Both the position numbers and the translations under genes were made by a program. 64,000 nt of DNA from Kordiimonas lipolytica (GTDB lineage Bacteria; Pseudomonadota; Alphaproteobacteria; Sphingomonadales; Kordiimonadaceae), in NCBI RefSeq assembly GCF_001550065.1, contig NZ_LRUB01000002.1:460882-524881 (forward strand), given 5' to 3'. Below are positions 18,245 through 27,771 of this stretch, in pieces. The notes beneath the pieces were generated by a model. The model searched no databases and was not told where the DNA came from. It saw only the letters and a program-made list of their open reading frames with translations. The first letter of the stretch is position 1, and each line of letters starts with the position of its first letter.

Positions 18245-19993
18245 ATGCGTATGCTGCGTATTTTTGTGGCCCTGGTAGCCGCGTTTGGGGTGATGGCTAG
18301 TGCCACTTGGGCCGACACAAGTGCCCCTATCATTGTTTATGACACCCAGTTTCACCCAACCATAGCCCGGAACGGGATGGTGGTGAGCCAGGAGACTTTT
18401 GCTTCTGAAGCAGGCAGAGAAATCCTTGAAAAGGGCGGTAATGTGGTGGATGCGGCGGTGGCCACGGGGTTTGCCTTGGCCGTTACCCACCCACAGGCCG
18501 GTAACCTGGGTGGCGGCGGCTTCATGATGATCTACCTTCGGGCGGAAGACCGGGTGATAGCGCTGGATTACCGCGAGATGGCGCCCGCGGCGGCCCACAG
18601 GGATATGTTCCTCGATGAAAACGGCGATGTAGATGACAATCTCGTACAATACACGATGAAGGCCAGTGGTGTCCCAGGGACAGTGATGGGCCTGACGACA
18701 GCCCTTGAGAAATACGGCACCATGTCCCTCGCGGATGTGATGGCCCCGGCTATCAGACTTGCGGAAGAGGGCTTCCCGATGACATGGGCTTTGAATGAGT
18801 CGCTCGGGCGCTATGCAAAGCGCCTGAAGGCAGACCCGGAAAGCGCCAAAAACTATTTTAAGCCGGATGGCTCCCTTTATGAAGCTGGGGAGATTTTCCG
18901 CCAGCCTGATCTGGCAGAAACGCTGAAAATTATCGCAGCCAAGGGTGCTGCCGGGTTTTATGAAGGCCCGGTTGCCGACAAGCTCATCTCGGCAATGGAG
19001 GCGCAGGGCGGCATCATGACCCATGAAGACCTGAAGAAATATCGCGTGGTCGAGCGTACGCCACTCACGAGCAGTTACCGCGGGTATCAGATTGTTTCCA
19101 TGCCGCCGCCATCGTCTGGCGGAGTGCATGTGATACAAATGCTGAATGTTCTGGAAGGCTGGGACATGAAATCGCTTGGCCATAATAGTGCGGCCTATAT
19201 TCACCGGCTGACGGAAAGCATGAAATATGCCTATGCGGATCGTTCAAAATATCTGGGAGACCCGGACTATTTCGATGTGCCGGTCAAGACGCTAACCAGC
19301 AAAGAATACGCAGCTGATATCAGGGGCAAGATCAATCTCGATCGCGCAACACCCTCGACAGAAATCGCACCCGCGCAAAACCTTCCGGAAGAAAGCAACG
19401 ATACCACGCATTTCTCGGTGATGGACAAGGCAGGCAACATGGTTTCCAACACCTACACGCTGAACTACACCTACGGCAACGGTCATTCGGTGCCAGGTGC
19501 GGGGTTCCTGCTGAACAACGAGATGGATGATTTTTCTGCTAAGCCGGGTATGCCGAACGGCTATGGCTTGCTGGGTGGGGAAGCCAATTCCATCGAGCCG
19601 GGCAAGCGCCCCTTGAGTTCCATGACACCGACTTTCCTTTTCAAGGATGGAGAGCCGGTTATGGCGACCGGCAGCCCAGGCGGGTCTACTATTATCACAG
19701 TTGTTTTGCAGACAATCCTGAATGTGATGGAGTTTGACATGAATGTGCAGGCCGCAGTCAACATGCCGCGCATTCACCACCAGTGGTATCCTGACCGTTT
19801 GTTCCTGGAACCGGGTCATTCGGTTGATACTCGCCGCATGCTGGGGCAGATGGGGCATAAGGTGAAGACGGGGGCCAATGAAGCTTGGGATACCGTTCTT
19901 GGCTCTGCCCAGTCCCTCGCCCGTTCGGTGGATGGCCTGATCCTGGGGGCCGCTGATCCGCGCAGACCGGGCTCCTTTGCCGCTGGGTACTAG
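18245..19993 (+). CDS. ggt: Gamma-glutamyltransferase, periplasmic
   Basis: This N-terminal nucleophile hydrolase cleaves the gamma-glutamyl bond of glutathione and transfers the glutamyl group. The start at 18245 follows AGAGGGAG and yields a signal peptide (VALVAAFGVMASATWA); the open frame extends 61 codons upstream without support. The 582-residue precursor should self-cleave before Thr387 in NDTTHFSV to give large and small subunits. Substrate-loop residues are visible in PLSSMTPT and GSPGGSTI. It appears monocistronic and ends in a bidirectional terminator. Confidence 0.95.
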   Translation: MRMLRIFVALVAAFGVMASATWADTSAPIIVYDTQFHPTIARNGMVVSQETFASEAGREILEKGGNVVDAAVATGFALAVTHPQAGNLGGGGFMMIYLRAEDRVIALDYREMAPAAAHRDMFLDENGDVDDNLVQYTMKASGVPGTVMGLTTALEKYGTMSLADVMAPAIRLAEEGFPMTWALNESLGRYAKRLKADPESAKNYFKPDGSLYEAGEIFRQPDLAETLKIIAAKGAAGFYEGPVADKLISAMEAQGGIMTHEDLKKYRVVERTPLTSSYRGYQIVSMPPPSSGGVHVIQMLNVLEGWDMKSLGHNSAAYIHRLTESMKYAYADRSKYLGDPDYFDVPVKTLTSKEYAADIRGKINLDRATPSTEIAPAQNLPEESNDTTHFSVMDKAGNMVSNTYTLNYTYGNGHSVPGAGFLLNNEMDDFSAKPGMPNGYGLLGGEANSIEPGKRPLSSMTPTFLFKDGEPVMATGSPGGSTIITVVLQTILNVMEFDMNVQAAVNMPRIHHQWYPDRLFLEPGHSVDTRRMLGQMGHKVKTGANEAWDTVLGSAQSLARSVDGLILGAADPRRPGSFAAGY

Positions 19994-20010
19994 CGGCAGC
20001 TTCACAAAGA

Positions 20011-20044
20011 GAAAGGCCACCGGACATCCGGTGGCCTTTCTTTG
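20011..20044. terminator. Bidirectional terminator between ggt and RND operon
   Basis: A 14-bp perfect stem (GAAAGGCCACCGGA, CA loop, then its complement) has T-rich DNA on the right and A-rich DNA on the left. It can terminate both convergent units. Confidence 0.9.
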
Positions 20045-20063
20045 TTTCGCCATGCTGTGCAGC

Positions 20064-23000
20064 CTATTCGGCCTGTGCAGGTGCTTCTTTCTTGGGTTTG
20101 CCCTGGAAAATGCGTTTTATCGCCGCCCATAGGCGCCGGAACATGGCACCGATGTCCAGCCCGATAGCGAACAGGGCCGGTACCATCAGAAGCGTCACAA
20201 AGAAGGCAATCAGGACGCCGCCTGCCAGTGCAACAACCACCGGCTTCAGGAAGGCCGCCTGGATCGACTGCTCCAGCATCATTGGTACCAGACCAACGAA
20301 AGTAGTGACAGACGTCAGCAGGATTGGGCGGAAGCGAGCAACGCCTGCTTCCACGATCGCCTCAATTGGCTTCATGCCTCGTTCGCGTAGCTTGTTGCAA
20401 TAGTCCATCAAGACAAGGTTGTCGTTGATCACAACCCCTGCAGCGGCCGCAATACCGAAGTAGCTGAAGATGCCCAGTGTCATGTCCGTTGCAAGGTGGC
20501 CCAGGAATGCGCCCACAATCGCATATGGGATCGCGATCATGATCGCAAAGGGTTGCCAGTAGCTTTTGAAGGCTACCGCCAGCATCATATACATGATGAA
20601 GAAAGCCATGCCGTACAGTTTGGCGATCTCGATCAGGAATTTCTGCTGTCCTTGCGCCTGGCCAATTGGCTCACGGTTCACGCCGGGATACTTCTTCTCC
20701 CAAGACGGGAAGAAATTTTTCTCAAGGTCCTTCATGATGTCATCACGAACGCTTGTCTTGAGATCGGCACTGACACGGGCCGCACGGCTCATGTTCCAGC
20801 GGTTGATCGCGGTAATGCCTGGGGCATATTCGAGATCTGCAATTGCCAGCAGCGGCACCTCTTTACCATCAGACGTCCGAACACGGAAATCTTTCAGGCT
20901 TTCAATGGTGCGACGGCTTTCCCGTGGATAGCGAACCATGACTTTTACGTCCTGGCCCTCACGTGGGATGCGCTGTGCTTCAACGCCATAGTATGCCTGG
21001 CGAACCTGTGTCGATACATCCGCAAGTGTCAGGCCAAGCTTTTCGGCGCCGGGCTTGAGTTCAAGGCGGATTTCCTCAGACGCACCGGAAAGGTTGTTCC
21101 GCACATCATAGAGGGCATCATAAGTGCGCAGCTGTGATTCAAGATCGTCAACCGCATCGCGCAGGATGTCGAGGTCAGGGTGACGAACCGACAGCTCAAA
21201 GCCCGGGCTGTTGTTGCCGTCCTGGTATTCCACGGAAACAGACTTGGCATCAGGTACATCGCCCATCAGTTCGCGAAGGCGGATAGCAGCCTCTTTTGTC
21301 GTCATCTCCCGTTTTTCTGGTGGAGCCAGCTTCACAATCGCCAGAACGCTGTCACGGCGAGACCGGGTATACCAGTTCTCAATAAGGTGGCCTTCCCCAT
21401 CGCTCAGCTGTTCAACCTCTTCCACCAGAGCCTTTTCGGCGTTCTGAAGCTGTTCGAGGATTTCCAGTGCCCGATTATAGGACGCCCCTTCCGGCATGGT
21501 CACATTGACCCTGATTTCGTCGCTATCGAATTCCGGATCCCAGCCTTGCTTGATATAGCCTAGGCTGTTGAGCGCGAAGCCGACGATCAGGACAAAGATG
21601 AAGATAGAGAACGTCAGATACCGGCGATTTACAGCCCACTCGCCGATGCCGCGATAATGGCGTTGGGCGAAGTTGGTGATGCCACCGGAAATCTTCTTTT
21701 GGAAGCGGCTGAAACGACCCAGATTGGTGCGGGGTTTCAGGTGCGACAGGTGAGCCGGCAGGATCAAGAGCGATTCAACCAGCGAGAAGGTCAGCGCCGT
21801 TACCACAACCCAGGTAATGTGCCGCGTGAATTCAGCGGTGTTGCCACCGACGGCAACCCAGGGCAGGAAAGCGATGATGGTGGTCAAAACGGCGAAAATC
21901 ACCGGTTTGGCCACAAGCTGTGTGCCGAATACAGAAGCGGTTATGCCGCCTCCGGTTTTCTGGCTTTCAGAGTGAATGCTTTCACCTACGACGATCGCAT
22001 CATCAACCACAATCCCCAACACCAGAAGGAAGGCAAAGGTGGACAGCATGTTGATGGAAACACCAAGCGCTGGCAGGAACACGAATGCACCCGCATAAGC
22101 GGTGGCGATACCGATGGATACCCAGAAGGCCACAATGGGCCGCAGAGTGAGCATCAGCACGATCAGAACGAGGATGAGACCCCAGAAGGCAGAACCGCCG
22201 ATGGTTTCCATCCGCCCCTGGAAGGCTTCGTTATTGTCGGTCCAGAGTGTCAGTTTCGCACCCGTGGGCAGGCTTTCTGTACGCTCCTTGATCCATTTAT
22301 TCACGGACTGTGACGCCGTCACGATGTCCATGGTTTCTGTGGTCATTACCTGCAGAAGCACAGCAGGCTCACCGTTCAGGGTTGCCAGGATTTCATTATC
22401 CTCGAACCCGTCAATAACGGTTGCCACGTCGCCAACGCGAATGGTGCCACCGTCATTGGTTTGGCGAACAATGATGGAAGCGAAGTCATGCTTGTTGTCA
22501 GCCATGTTCCGCGTCGTAATATTGAACTCACCGGCACTGGTGCGAACCGTGCCGCTTGAAGAATTCAACGAGTTATTGCGGATTGCGTTGGCAACTTGGG
22601 CAAAGCTCAGGTTGTAGCGGCGAAGCTGCTCTTCGCTCACCTCGATTGAGACTTCTTCGTTGCGAACGCCAAACAGTTCAACAAGGTTCACGGCATCAAG
22701 CTGAGCCGCTTCACGGCGTAGCTTTTCAGCCAGCCGTTTCAGTTCACGTTCCCCAAGGTCACCGTGTACTGCAATGCGGATATATTCGTCCCTGTTGACC
22801 CACTGCTGAACCCGAGGAGGTTCAATGTCACGTGGGAAACTGGAAATGGAATCGACCCGGATCTTCACGTCGTTCATGAACTGGGTGAAGTCGACATTCT
22901 CTTCCGCAAGGATGTAGATGCCGCCGAAACCTTCCTGGGACGTTGACCGCACCCACTGGATGTTATCCAGGTCGCGAACCGATTCCTCGACCCGCGCGAC

Positions 23001-23192
23001 AATCTGTTCCTCAATCTCAACGGGGCTGGCGCCAGGCCAGGCCACTTCGATTTGCAGACCAGGAAAACGGACGGTCGGGAACATTTCCCGTTCCATGGAG
23101 AAGTAGCCAACGATACCGGCCAAGAAGATACCGATCATCAGCAGGTTGGCAGCAACGGAATTGCGTGCCCACCATTCAATAAGCTTATTCAT
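20064..23192 (-). CDS. RND efflux pump, inner-membrane permease
   Basis: This 1042-residue resistance-nodulation-division transporter uses proton flux to export substrates from the inner membrane and periplasm. It has the usual duplicated layout of twelve transmembrane helices with two large periplasmic loops. The proton-relay Asp pair is visible in GIVVDDAIVVGE (TM4), and the TM10-TM11 region contains GVVINDNLVLMDYCN. Its adaptor lies 12 bases upstream in the same operon. No outer-membrane TolC partner is encoded here. The sequence resembles the hydrophobe/amphiphile exporter branch. The substrate is unknown. Confidence 0.93.
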   Translation of the reverse strand: MNKLIEWWARNSVAANLLMIGIFLAGIVGYFSMEREMFPTVRFPGLQIEVAWPGASPVEIEEQIVARVEESVRDLDNIQWVRSTSQEGFGGIYILAEENVDFTQFMNDVKIRVDSISSFPRDIEPPRVQQWVNRDEYIRIAVHGDLGERELKRLAEKLRREAAQLDAVNLVELFGVRNEEVSIEVSEEQLRRYNLSFAQVANAIRNNSLNSSSGTVRTSAGEFNITTRNMADNKHDFASIIVRQTNDGGTIRVGDVATVIDGFEDNEILATLNGEPAVLLQVMTTETMDIVTASQSVNKWIKERTESLPTGAKLTLWTDNNEAFQGRMETIGGSAFWGLILVLIVLMLTLRPIVAFWVSIGIATAYAGAFVFLPALGVSINMLSTFAFLLVLGIVVDDAIVVGESIHSESQKTGGGITASVFGTQLVAKPVIFAVLTTIIAFLPWVAVGGNTAEFTRHITWVVVTALTFSLVESLLILPAHLSHLKPRTNLGRFSRFQKKISGGITNFAQRHYRGIGEWAVNRRYLTFSIFIFVLIVGFALNSLGYIKQGWDPEFDSDEIRVNVTMPEGASYNRALEILEQLQNAEKALVEEVEQLSDGEGHLIENWYTRSRRDSVLAIVKLAPPEKREMTTKEAAIRLRELMGDVPDAKSVSVEYQDGNNSPGFELSVRHPDLDILRDAVDDLESQLRTYDALYDVRNNLSGASEEIRLELKPGAEKLGLTLADVSTQVRQAYYGVEAQRIPREGQDVKVMVRYPRESRRTIESLKDFRVRTSDGKEVPLLAIADLEYAPGITAINRWNMSRAARVSADLKTSVRDDIMKDLEKNFFPSWEKKYPGVNREPIGQAQGQQKFLIEIAKLYGMAFFIMYMMLAVAFKSYWQPFAIMIAIPYAIVGAFLGHLATDMTLGIFSYFGIAAAAGVVINDNLVLMDYCNKLRERGMKPIEAIVEAGVARFRPILLTSVTTFVGLVPMMLEQSIQAAFLKPVVVALAGGVLIAFFVTLLMVPALFAIGLDIGAMFRRLWAAIKRIFQGKPKKEAPAQAE

Positions 23193-23204
23193 GCTGGCCC
23201 CCTC

Positions 23205-24392
23205 TTAACGCGACGCGTTATCTAGGTTCTGTGCGCTACGCTCGATGGCCTGTACAGCCATACCTTCATACGCGGCGCGGACAGGCGACGTGACAACTTT
23301 ATCGCCAGGCGCCACGCCTGCCGACACAAAGACACGATCCACAGATGTCGACAGGACTTCGACAGTCTTGATTTCAAGCTTGTTGTCTTTGATCACATAG
23401 ACCTTGTCTTCGCTCCTGAGAGCGTCGCGAGGCATCACCAGAGCATTCTGTGGCACAACCCCTTTGATCTCGGCATTGACAAACAGGCCGACAGCCATTG
23501 GCATGCCTTTTTCGTCTACTGAAAGGCCATAAGGGTCCAATACTTCGGCGACCGCATACATCAGTCGGGTTTGTTGATCCACCGAGGCATGGGTGCGCAC
23601 AATGCGGCCCGTCCAAGTGTGAGCTTCACCGCCCATTGTCGCGCTGAAAGTCACAGCGGGCGCGTTGTCAGCGGTTGCGACGAAGCCAAGTGGCAGGTCA
23701 AGCTCAGTCAGTTGGCTATCGGTCAGCGGCAGGCGAACTTCCACTTTATCTGTTGCGAACACGCGGCCCAGTTCAGTGCCGACATTCACGAATTGGCCAA
23801 CACCGACCTTGCGTTCCAGAACGCGGCCCGCAAAAGGCACCTTGATCTGGGTGCGGTCCAAATTCAGTTTGGCTTTTTCAAGGTCAGCTTCAGCTGCACG
23901 CAATTTCGCCTGGGCTTCGGCAACCTGTGGCTGGTTCAGGGCGAGGGGCGTTGGCTCGCCATCCTTAACCCAATCCTGCCACTGCTTTTTCTTGATGCGC
24001 GCATCTGCGAGCTCTTGCTCAAGCCTTACGCGGGCTTCAGCAACCCGGGCTTCCGCGCTGGTTACTGCCAGGCGGTAATCTGAGTCATCAATCTGGATCA
24101 GTGTGTCGCCTGCATGAAACCCGGCGCCTTCAGCAAACGACTCTGAAATCGAAATGATGCGCCCCGACACTTGTGGTGTCAGGTCTACCTCTGTTTTCGG
24201 GCGAACCTCGCCCTGTGTGCGCACAGACAAGGCAACGCGCTCTGCACGTACTTCGTCAACGTGCAGCGAAACGGGTCGCGGCGCTTCTTGTTTCTTTTCC
24301 GGGGCATCTTTGGCTGCAGCAAGTACCATAACAGAACCAATGGCAGCCGCCAGCACCATTCCAGGTGCGGCAATCTTAAGAATCTTCCTCAC
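23205..24392 (-). CDS. RND periplasmic adaptor (membrane fusion protein)
   Basis: This adaptor links the RND permease to an outer-membrane channel. The GTG start at 24392 is preferred over the longer GTG at 24428: GAGGA lies just upstream, the product then begins with an uncleaved or signal-type hydrophobic helix, and the three palindromes remain fully intergenic. The 395-residue product has the lipoyl halves (GRIISISESFAEGAGF and FAGRVLERKVGVGQFV) around a coiled-coil hairpin of about 90 residues, then beta-barrel and membrane-proximal domains. It is the first gene of a two-gene operon with the permease. Confidence 0.88.
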   Translation of the reverse strand: MRKILKIAAPGMVLAAAIGSVMVLAAAKDAPEKKQEAPRPVSLHVDEVRAERVALSVRTQGEVRPKTEVDLTPQVSGRIISISESFAEGAGFHAGDTLIQIDDSDYRLAVTSAEARVAEARVRLEQELADARIKKKQWQDWVKDGEPTPLALNQPQVAEAQAKLRAAEADLEKAKLNLDRTQIKVPFAGRVLERKVGVGQFVNVGTELGRVFATDKVEVRLPLTDSQLTELDLPLGFVATADNAPAVTFSATMGGEAHTWTGRIVRTHASVDQQTRLMYAVAEVLDPYGLSVDEKGMPMAVGLFVNAEIKGVVPQNALVMPRDALRSEDKVYVIKDNKLEIKTVEVLSTSVDRVFVSAGVAPGDKVVTSPVRAAYEGMAVQAIERSAQNLDNASR

Positions 24393-24414
24393 GTCATCCT
24401 CGCGTTTTTTCTGT

Positions 24415-24482
24415 GTGACTTGCGTCACTTGTCGTTATTGTGTGGCTTATGCCACTTATATATCGTGGCTTATGCCACTTGT
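24415..24482. promoter_or_regulatory. Three tandem palindromic operator-like sites before the RND operon
   Basis: Two identical 14-bp palindromes GTGGCTTATGCCAC (24442-24455, 24465-24478) and a variant GTGACTTGCGTCAC (24415-24428) occur in direct order. Each continues into TTRT, making 18-bp units. Spacings are 27 and 23 bases. They lie directly upstream of the adaptor gene, where a repressor or activator would act. No adjacent regulator gene is present, so the protein that binds them must be encoded elsewhere. Confidence 0.75.
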
Positions 24483-24622
24483 TCTATGGTTTCCCATATA
24501 TACTAATAAGATATAGTTTGTCACGGCATTAATTTTAAGGGGAAAGCGGAAAAAGGGGCGAACTTTGTGCGACTTTTCGTCGTCTTTAGCAGGTGAATGC
24601 CATGCTTTAAGTCTGCTATGGT

Positions 24623-25360
24623 ATGGAAGATTCAGAATGGGGCCAGATGCTGAATTCCGGGACATGCTTTGAAGTTACAGGCTTGACCAAGATTTATGGG
24701 GAAGGCTCGGCCCAGGTGCGCGCGCTCAGGGGTGTGGACCTGACAATCGAGATGGGCGAAGTGATCGTTCTTCTTGGGCCATCCGGCAGCGGCAAATCCA
24801 CCCTTTTGAACATCCTTGGCGGGCTTGACACGCCAACGGACGGACACGTTCTCTATAAGGGCAATGATTTGACCACCATGACCGACCGGGAACTCACCAG
24901 CTATCGGCGTGACAATATCGGGTTCGTTTTCCAGAACTACAATCTGATGCCCGGGCTAACGGCCGAGGAAAACGTGGAACTGGTGACCGAAATCGCGGCC
25001 CATCCGCTGAAGGCCGCAGACGCGCTTCATCTGGTTGGCCTTGGCGAGCGGCTCAAGCATTTCCCCAGCGAGCTTTCGGGCGGCGAGCAGCAGCGTGTGG
25101 CCATTGCGCGCGCCATCGCAAAGCGCCCTAGTGTGCTGTTCTGCGATGAACCAACCGGGGCACTTGATTCGACAACAAGCCTGAAAGTGCTGAATGCGCT
25201 GAACCGTGTCGTGGAGGAACTTGGCACCACCATGCTGATGGTGACCCACCACCAGGGCATTGCGCCGCTGGCGCACCGGGTGCTGCATTTCAAGGATGGC
25301 AGCATCGACCGCGAAGTGGTTAACGAGACGCGCGCCAAGCCGGAGGATATCCATCTATGA
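24623..25360 (+). CDS. ABC transporter ATP-binding protein (MacB/LolD type)
   Basis: This 245-residue nucleotide-binding subunit has Walker A GPSGSGKST, a Q-loop in FVFQNYNLMPG, the signature LSGGEQQRVAIARA, Walker B VLFCDEPTG and the H-loop MVTHH. The layout is typical of MacB/LolD-class export systems. The first ATG lacks a clear ribosome site; the ATG at 24647, behind GGGG, is an alternative that shortens the product by 8 residues. It overlaps the permease gene by ATGA, and an HlyD-like adaptor follows, so the three genes form an export operon divergent from the RND pump. Confidence 0.92.
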   Translation: MEDSEWGQMLNSGTCFEVTGLTKIYGEGSAQVRALRGVDLTIEMGEVIVLLGPSGSGKSTLLNILGGLDTPTDGHVLYKGNDLTTMTDRELTSYRRDNIGFVFQNYNLMPGLTAEENVELVTEIAAHPLKAADALHLVGLGERLKHFPSELSGGEQQRVAIARAIAKRPSVLFCDEPTGALDSTTSLKVLNALNRVVEELGTTMLMVTHHQGIAPLAHRVLHFKDGSIDREVVNETRAKPEDIHL

Positions 25361-27741
25361 TCCGCAGCCGTCTCATCACGCTTTTCAAGCCACTGAACCG
25401 CAAGCTCCTGCGCGACATCAATCTGATGTGGGGCCAGGTGCTGGCCGTCAGCCTTGTGCTGGGGTGCGGGGTGGCCATCTATGTGATGATGAATGGCACG
25501 TTGGCATCACTCAAGGATACGCTGACGGCATACTATAGCCGCTACGCCATGGCTGACGTTTGGGCGCCCGCGCGTCGCGCGCCCCTGCAGGAGCTGGAGC
25601 ATCTGAAGAACATCCCTGGCGTGCGGCTTGCCGAAGGCCGCATCGCTGTGGGCGGGATATTGGATATGCCGCTTGAGGCGGAGCCTGTGCGTGCAAAAAT
25701 CGTGTCCCTGCCGGATGGCCGGATGCCGCGTATCAACTCGCTTTACCTCAAGGCTGGAAGCCTGCCCGAGCATAGTTCCGAGCAGGTGGTGATAGCGGAC
25801 GACTTCGCCGAAGCTCACAATCTGCGTGTGGGTGATCAGATCGCGGCGACGCTCTATGGTGTCAGGCGAACGCTCAAGATTTCCGGCATTGCGCTGGCGC
25901 CTGAGTTTATCTACTCGATCGCGCCTGGCGAAATGATCCCCAATGCCCGGCGCTATGCCATCATGTGGATGGGGTATGAGGCACTGGGGCATGCCTACAA
26001 TATGGATGGCGCCTTCAATGAAGCTGTCTTTCTGTTGGATCGCAGCGCCAGCGTGCCTGAAGTGCTGGCAAAAATCGACGTTGTTTTGGACCGCTATGGC
26101 GGTATCGGCGCCTACCACCGTGACGATCAGCTGTCGGACGAATTCCTGCAAAGCGAGTTTACCCAGCTTGATACGCTTGGCGGCTTGTTGCCGCCGATCT
26201 TCCTGGGGGTGGCCGCTTTTTTGCTGAATATGGTGGTGACCCGGATCGTGGAGCAGGAGCGCGAACAGATCGGCCTGATGAAGGCTTTCGGTTACCGCCC
26301 GGCGGCGATTGTCTGGCACTATTTGCGTTTTGCTGGAATCATCGTGCTTCTTGGCGTGCTCGGGGGCTGGTTTGCGGGATACCGCATGGGGGGCGGCATG
26401 GCCAGCATCTATCAGGACTTTTACAAGTTCCCGATTTTGATCTTCGATCCCGGTGTGGGGATTTATCTGCGGGCGGCTGTGTTCGCTGTCGTTGCTGGCG
26501 TGCTTGGTGTGCTGCTGGCTGTCAGGAAGACCATTTCGCTCAGGCCTGCGGTTGCCATGGCGCCGCCGCCCCCGACCGACTACAGCAAGCTTGGCTCGTT
26601 CGCCTCAAGGGCGCGCTGGATGGACCAGGGGATGCGCATGATTGTGCGTCACATCGCGCGCTGGCCCGGCCGTTCGTCCCTGACCTGCCTTGGGGTGGCC
26701 ATGGGCATGGCTATCATGATCGGTGCGCAAAGTGGCCAGGATGCGGTTAACCTCATGATCGCGACACAGTTCGAACTTGTCAGCCGGCAGGATCTTACGG
26801 TTGCTTTCACCGAAAAACAGGACCCGGTGGTTATCAATGACCTGATGGCGCTAGACGGCGTGATCGCAGCGGAACCTTTCCTGTCCGCGCCTTCAACTAT
26901 CAAATATGGCCACCGTTATCGCCACCAGGGGGTGATGGGGGTGGTGCAGAACGCTGATCTGAATGTGTTGATCAATGAGAATGACCAGGCTGTCAATCCC
27001 GCCCCCCGTGGGGTGACCTTATCCGACAGCCTGGCAACAGCGCTTGCTGCAAAACCAGGTGATATGGTGACGATTGATTTCAAGGATGGGCTGAGGAAAT
27101 CAGAACGTCTGCCGGTGATGAAGGTGGTGCCCACCTATCTGGGCACACCCGCCTATATGGATATCGATGACCTGTCGGCGCTGTTGCGGGAAGGCGACCG
27201 CGTGTCAGGAGCTTATCTGATGGTGGATGCGCGCGAGCAGAACAGAATCTACAGCCTGCTGAAGGATATGCCCACAGTGGCGGCAGTGTCGACGAACCAG
27301 TCGTCGCGGAAGTCCATGGCTGACACGATGGATGAAACCATGGGCACCATGACCTTCTTCAACTCGCTCTTTGCTAGCCTGATCGCCATCGGCGTGGTTT
27401 TTTCAGGTGCGCGCATATCCTTTTATGAGCGCCAGCGAGAGATTGCGAGCTTGCGCGTCCTTGGTTTCACGGTTGGCGAAGTGAATGCCGTCCTTCTGGG
27501 TGAACTGGCGGTGCTGACCTTCCTGGCGCTGCCGATCGGTGCCTTCCTGGGGTATCAGCTTGCGCTCTTTATCCATTCGAGCATGAGCAGCGAGCTGTTC
27601 CGCGTTCCGACAACAGTTTCCAACTGGTCGTTTGCATATGCGACGACCGTGATTATTCTGGCAGCGGTCGTATCTGCCGCCGTGATTGCAAGACAAGTGG
27701 CCAAGCTGAATTTGGTTATGGCCCTGAAAACGCGCGAATAA
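25357..27741 (+). CDS. ABC transporter permease, FtsX/MacB-like with duplicated domain
   Basis: This 794-residue inner-membrane permease has two FtsX modules. An N-terminal helix (VLAVSLVLGCGVAIYVMM) precedes a MacB-like periplasmic domain, then three helices (about residues 280-390). A second anchor helix near residue 440 is followed by another periplasmic domain and three terminal helices. This duplicated form lets one polypeptide replace a dimer. The start overlaps the ATPase stop by 4 bases. Paired with the HlyD-like adaptor downstream, it is likely a tripartite exporter. The substrate is unknown. Confidence 0.9.
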   Translation: MIRSRLITLFKPLNRKLLRDINLMWGQVLAVSLVLGCGVAIYVMMNGTLASLKDTLTAYYSRYAMADVWAPARRAPLQELEHLKNIPGVRLAEGRIAVGGILDMPLEAEPVRAKIVSLPDGRMPRINSLYLKAGSLPEHSSEQVVIADDFAEAHNLRVGDQIAATLYGVRRTLKISGIALAPEFIYSIAPGEMIPNARRYAIMWMGYEALGHAYNMDGAFNEAVFLLDRSASVPEVLAKIDVVLDRYGGIGAYHRDDQLSDEFLQSEFTQLDTLGGLLPPIFLGVAAFLLNMVVTRIVEQEREQIGLMKAFGYRPAAIVWHYLRFAGIIVLLGVLGGWFAGYRMGGGMASIYQDFYKFPILIFDPGVGIYLRAAVFAVVAGVLGVLLAVRKTISLRPAVAMAPPPPTDYSKLGSFASRARWMDQGMRMIVRHIARWPGRSSLTCLGVAMGMAIMIGAQSGQDAVNLMIATQFELVSRQDLTVAFTEKQDPVVINDLMALDGVIAAEPFLSAPSTIKYGHRYRHQGVMGVVQNADLNVLINENDQAVNPAPRGVTLSDSLATALAAKPGDMVTIDFKDGLRKSERLPVMKVVPTYLGTPAYMDIDDLSALLREGDRVSGAYLMVDAREQNRIYSLLKDMPTVAAVSTNQSSRKSMADTMDETMGTMTFFNSLFASLIAIGVVFSGARISFYERQREIASLRVLGFTVGEVNAVLLGELAVLTFLALPIGAFLGYQLALFIHSSMSSELFRVPTTVSNWSFAYATTVIILAAVVSAAVIARQVAKLNLVMALKTRE

Positions 27742-27771
27742 TGATAAAGCGTGAACGGAGAGGAAAATAAA

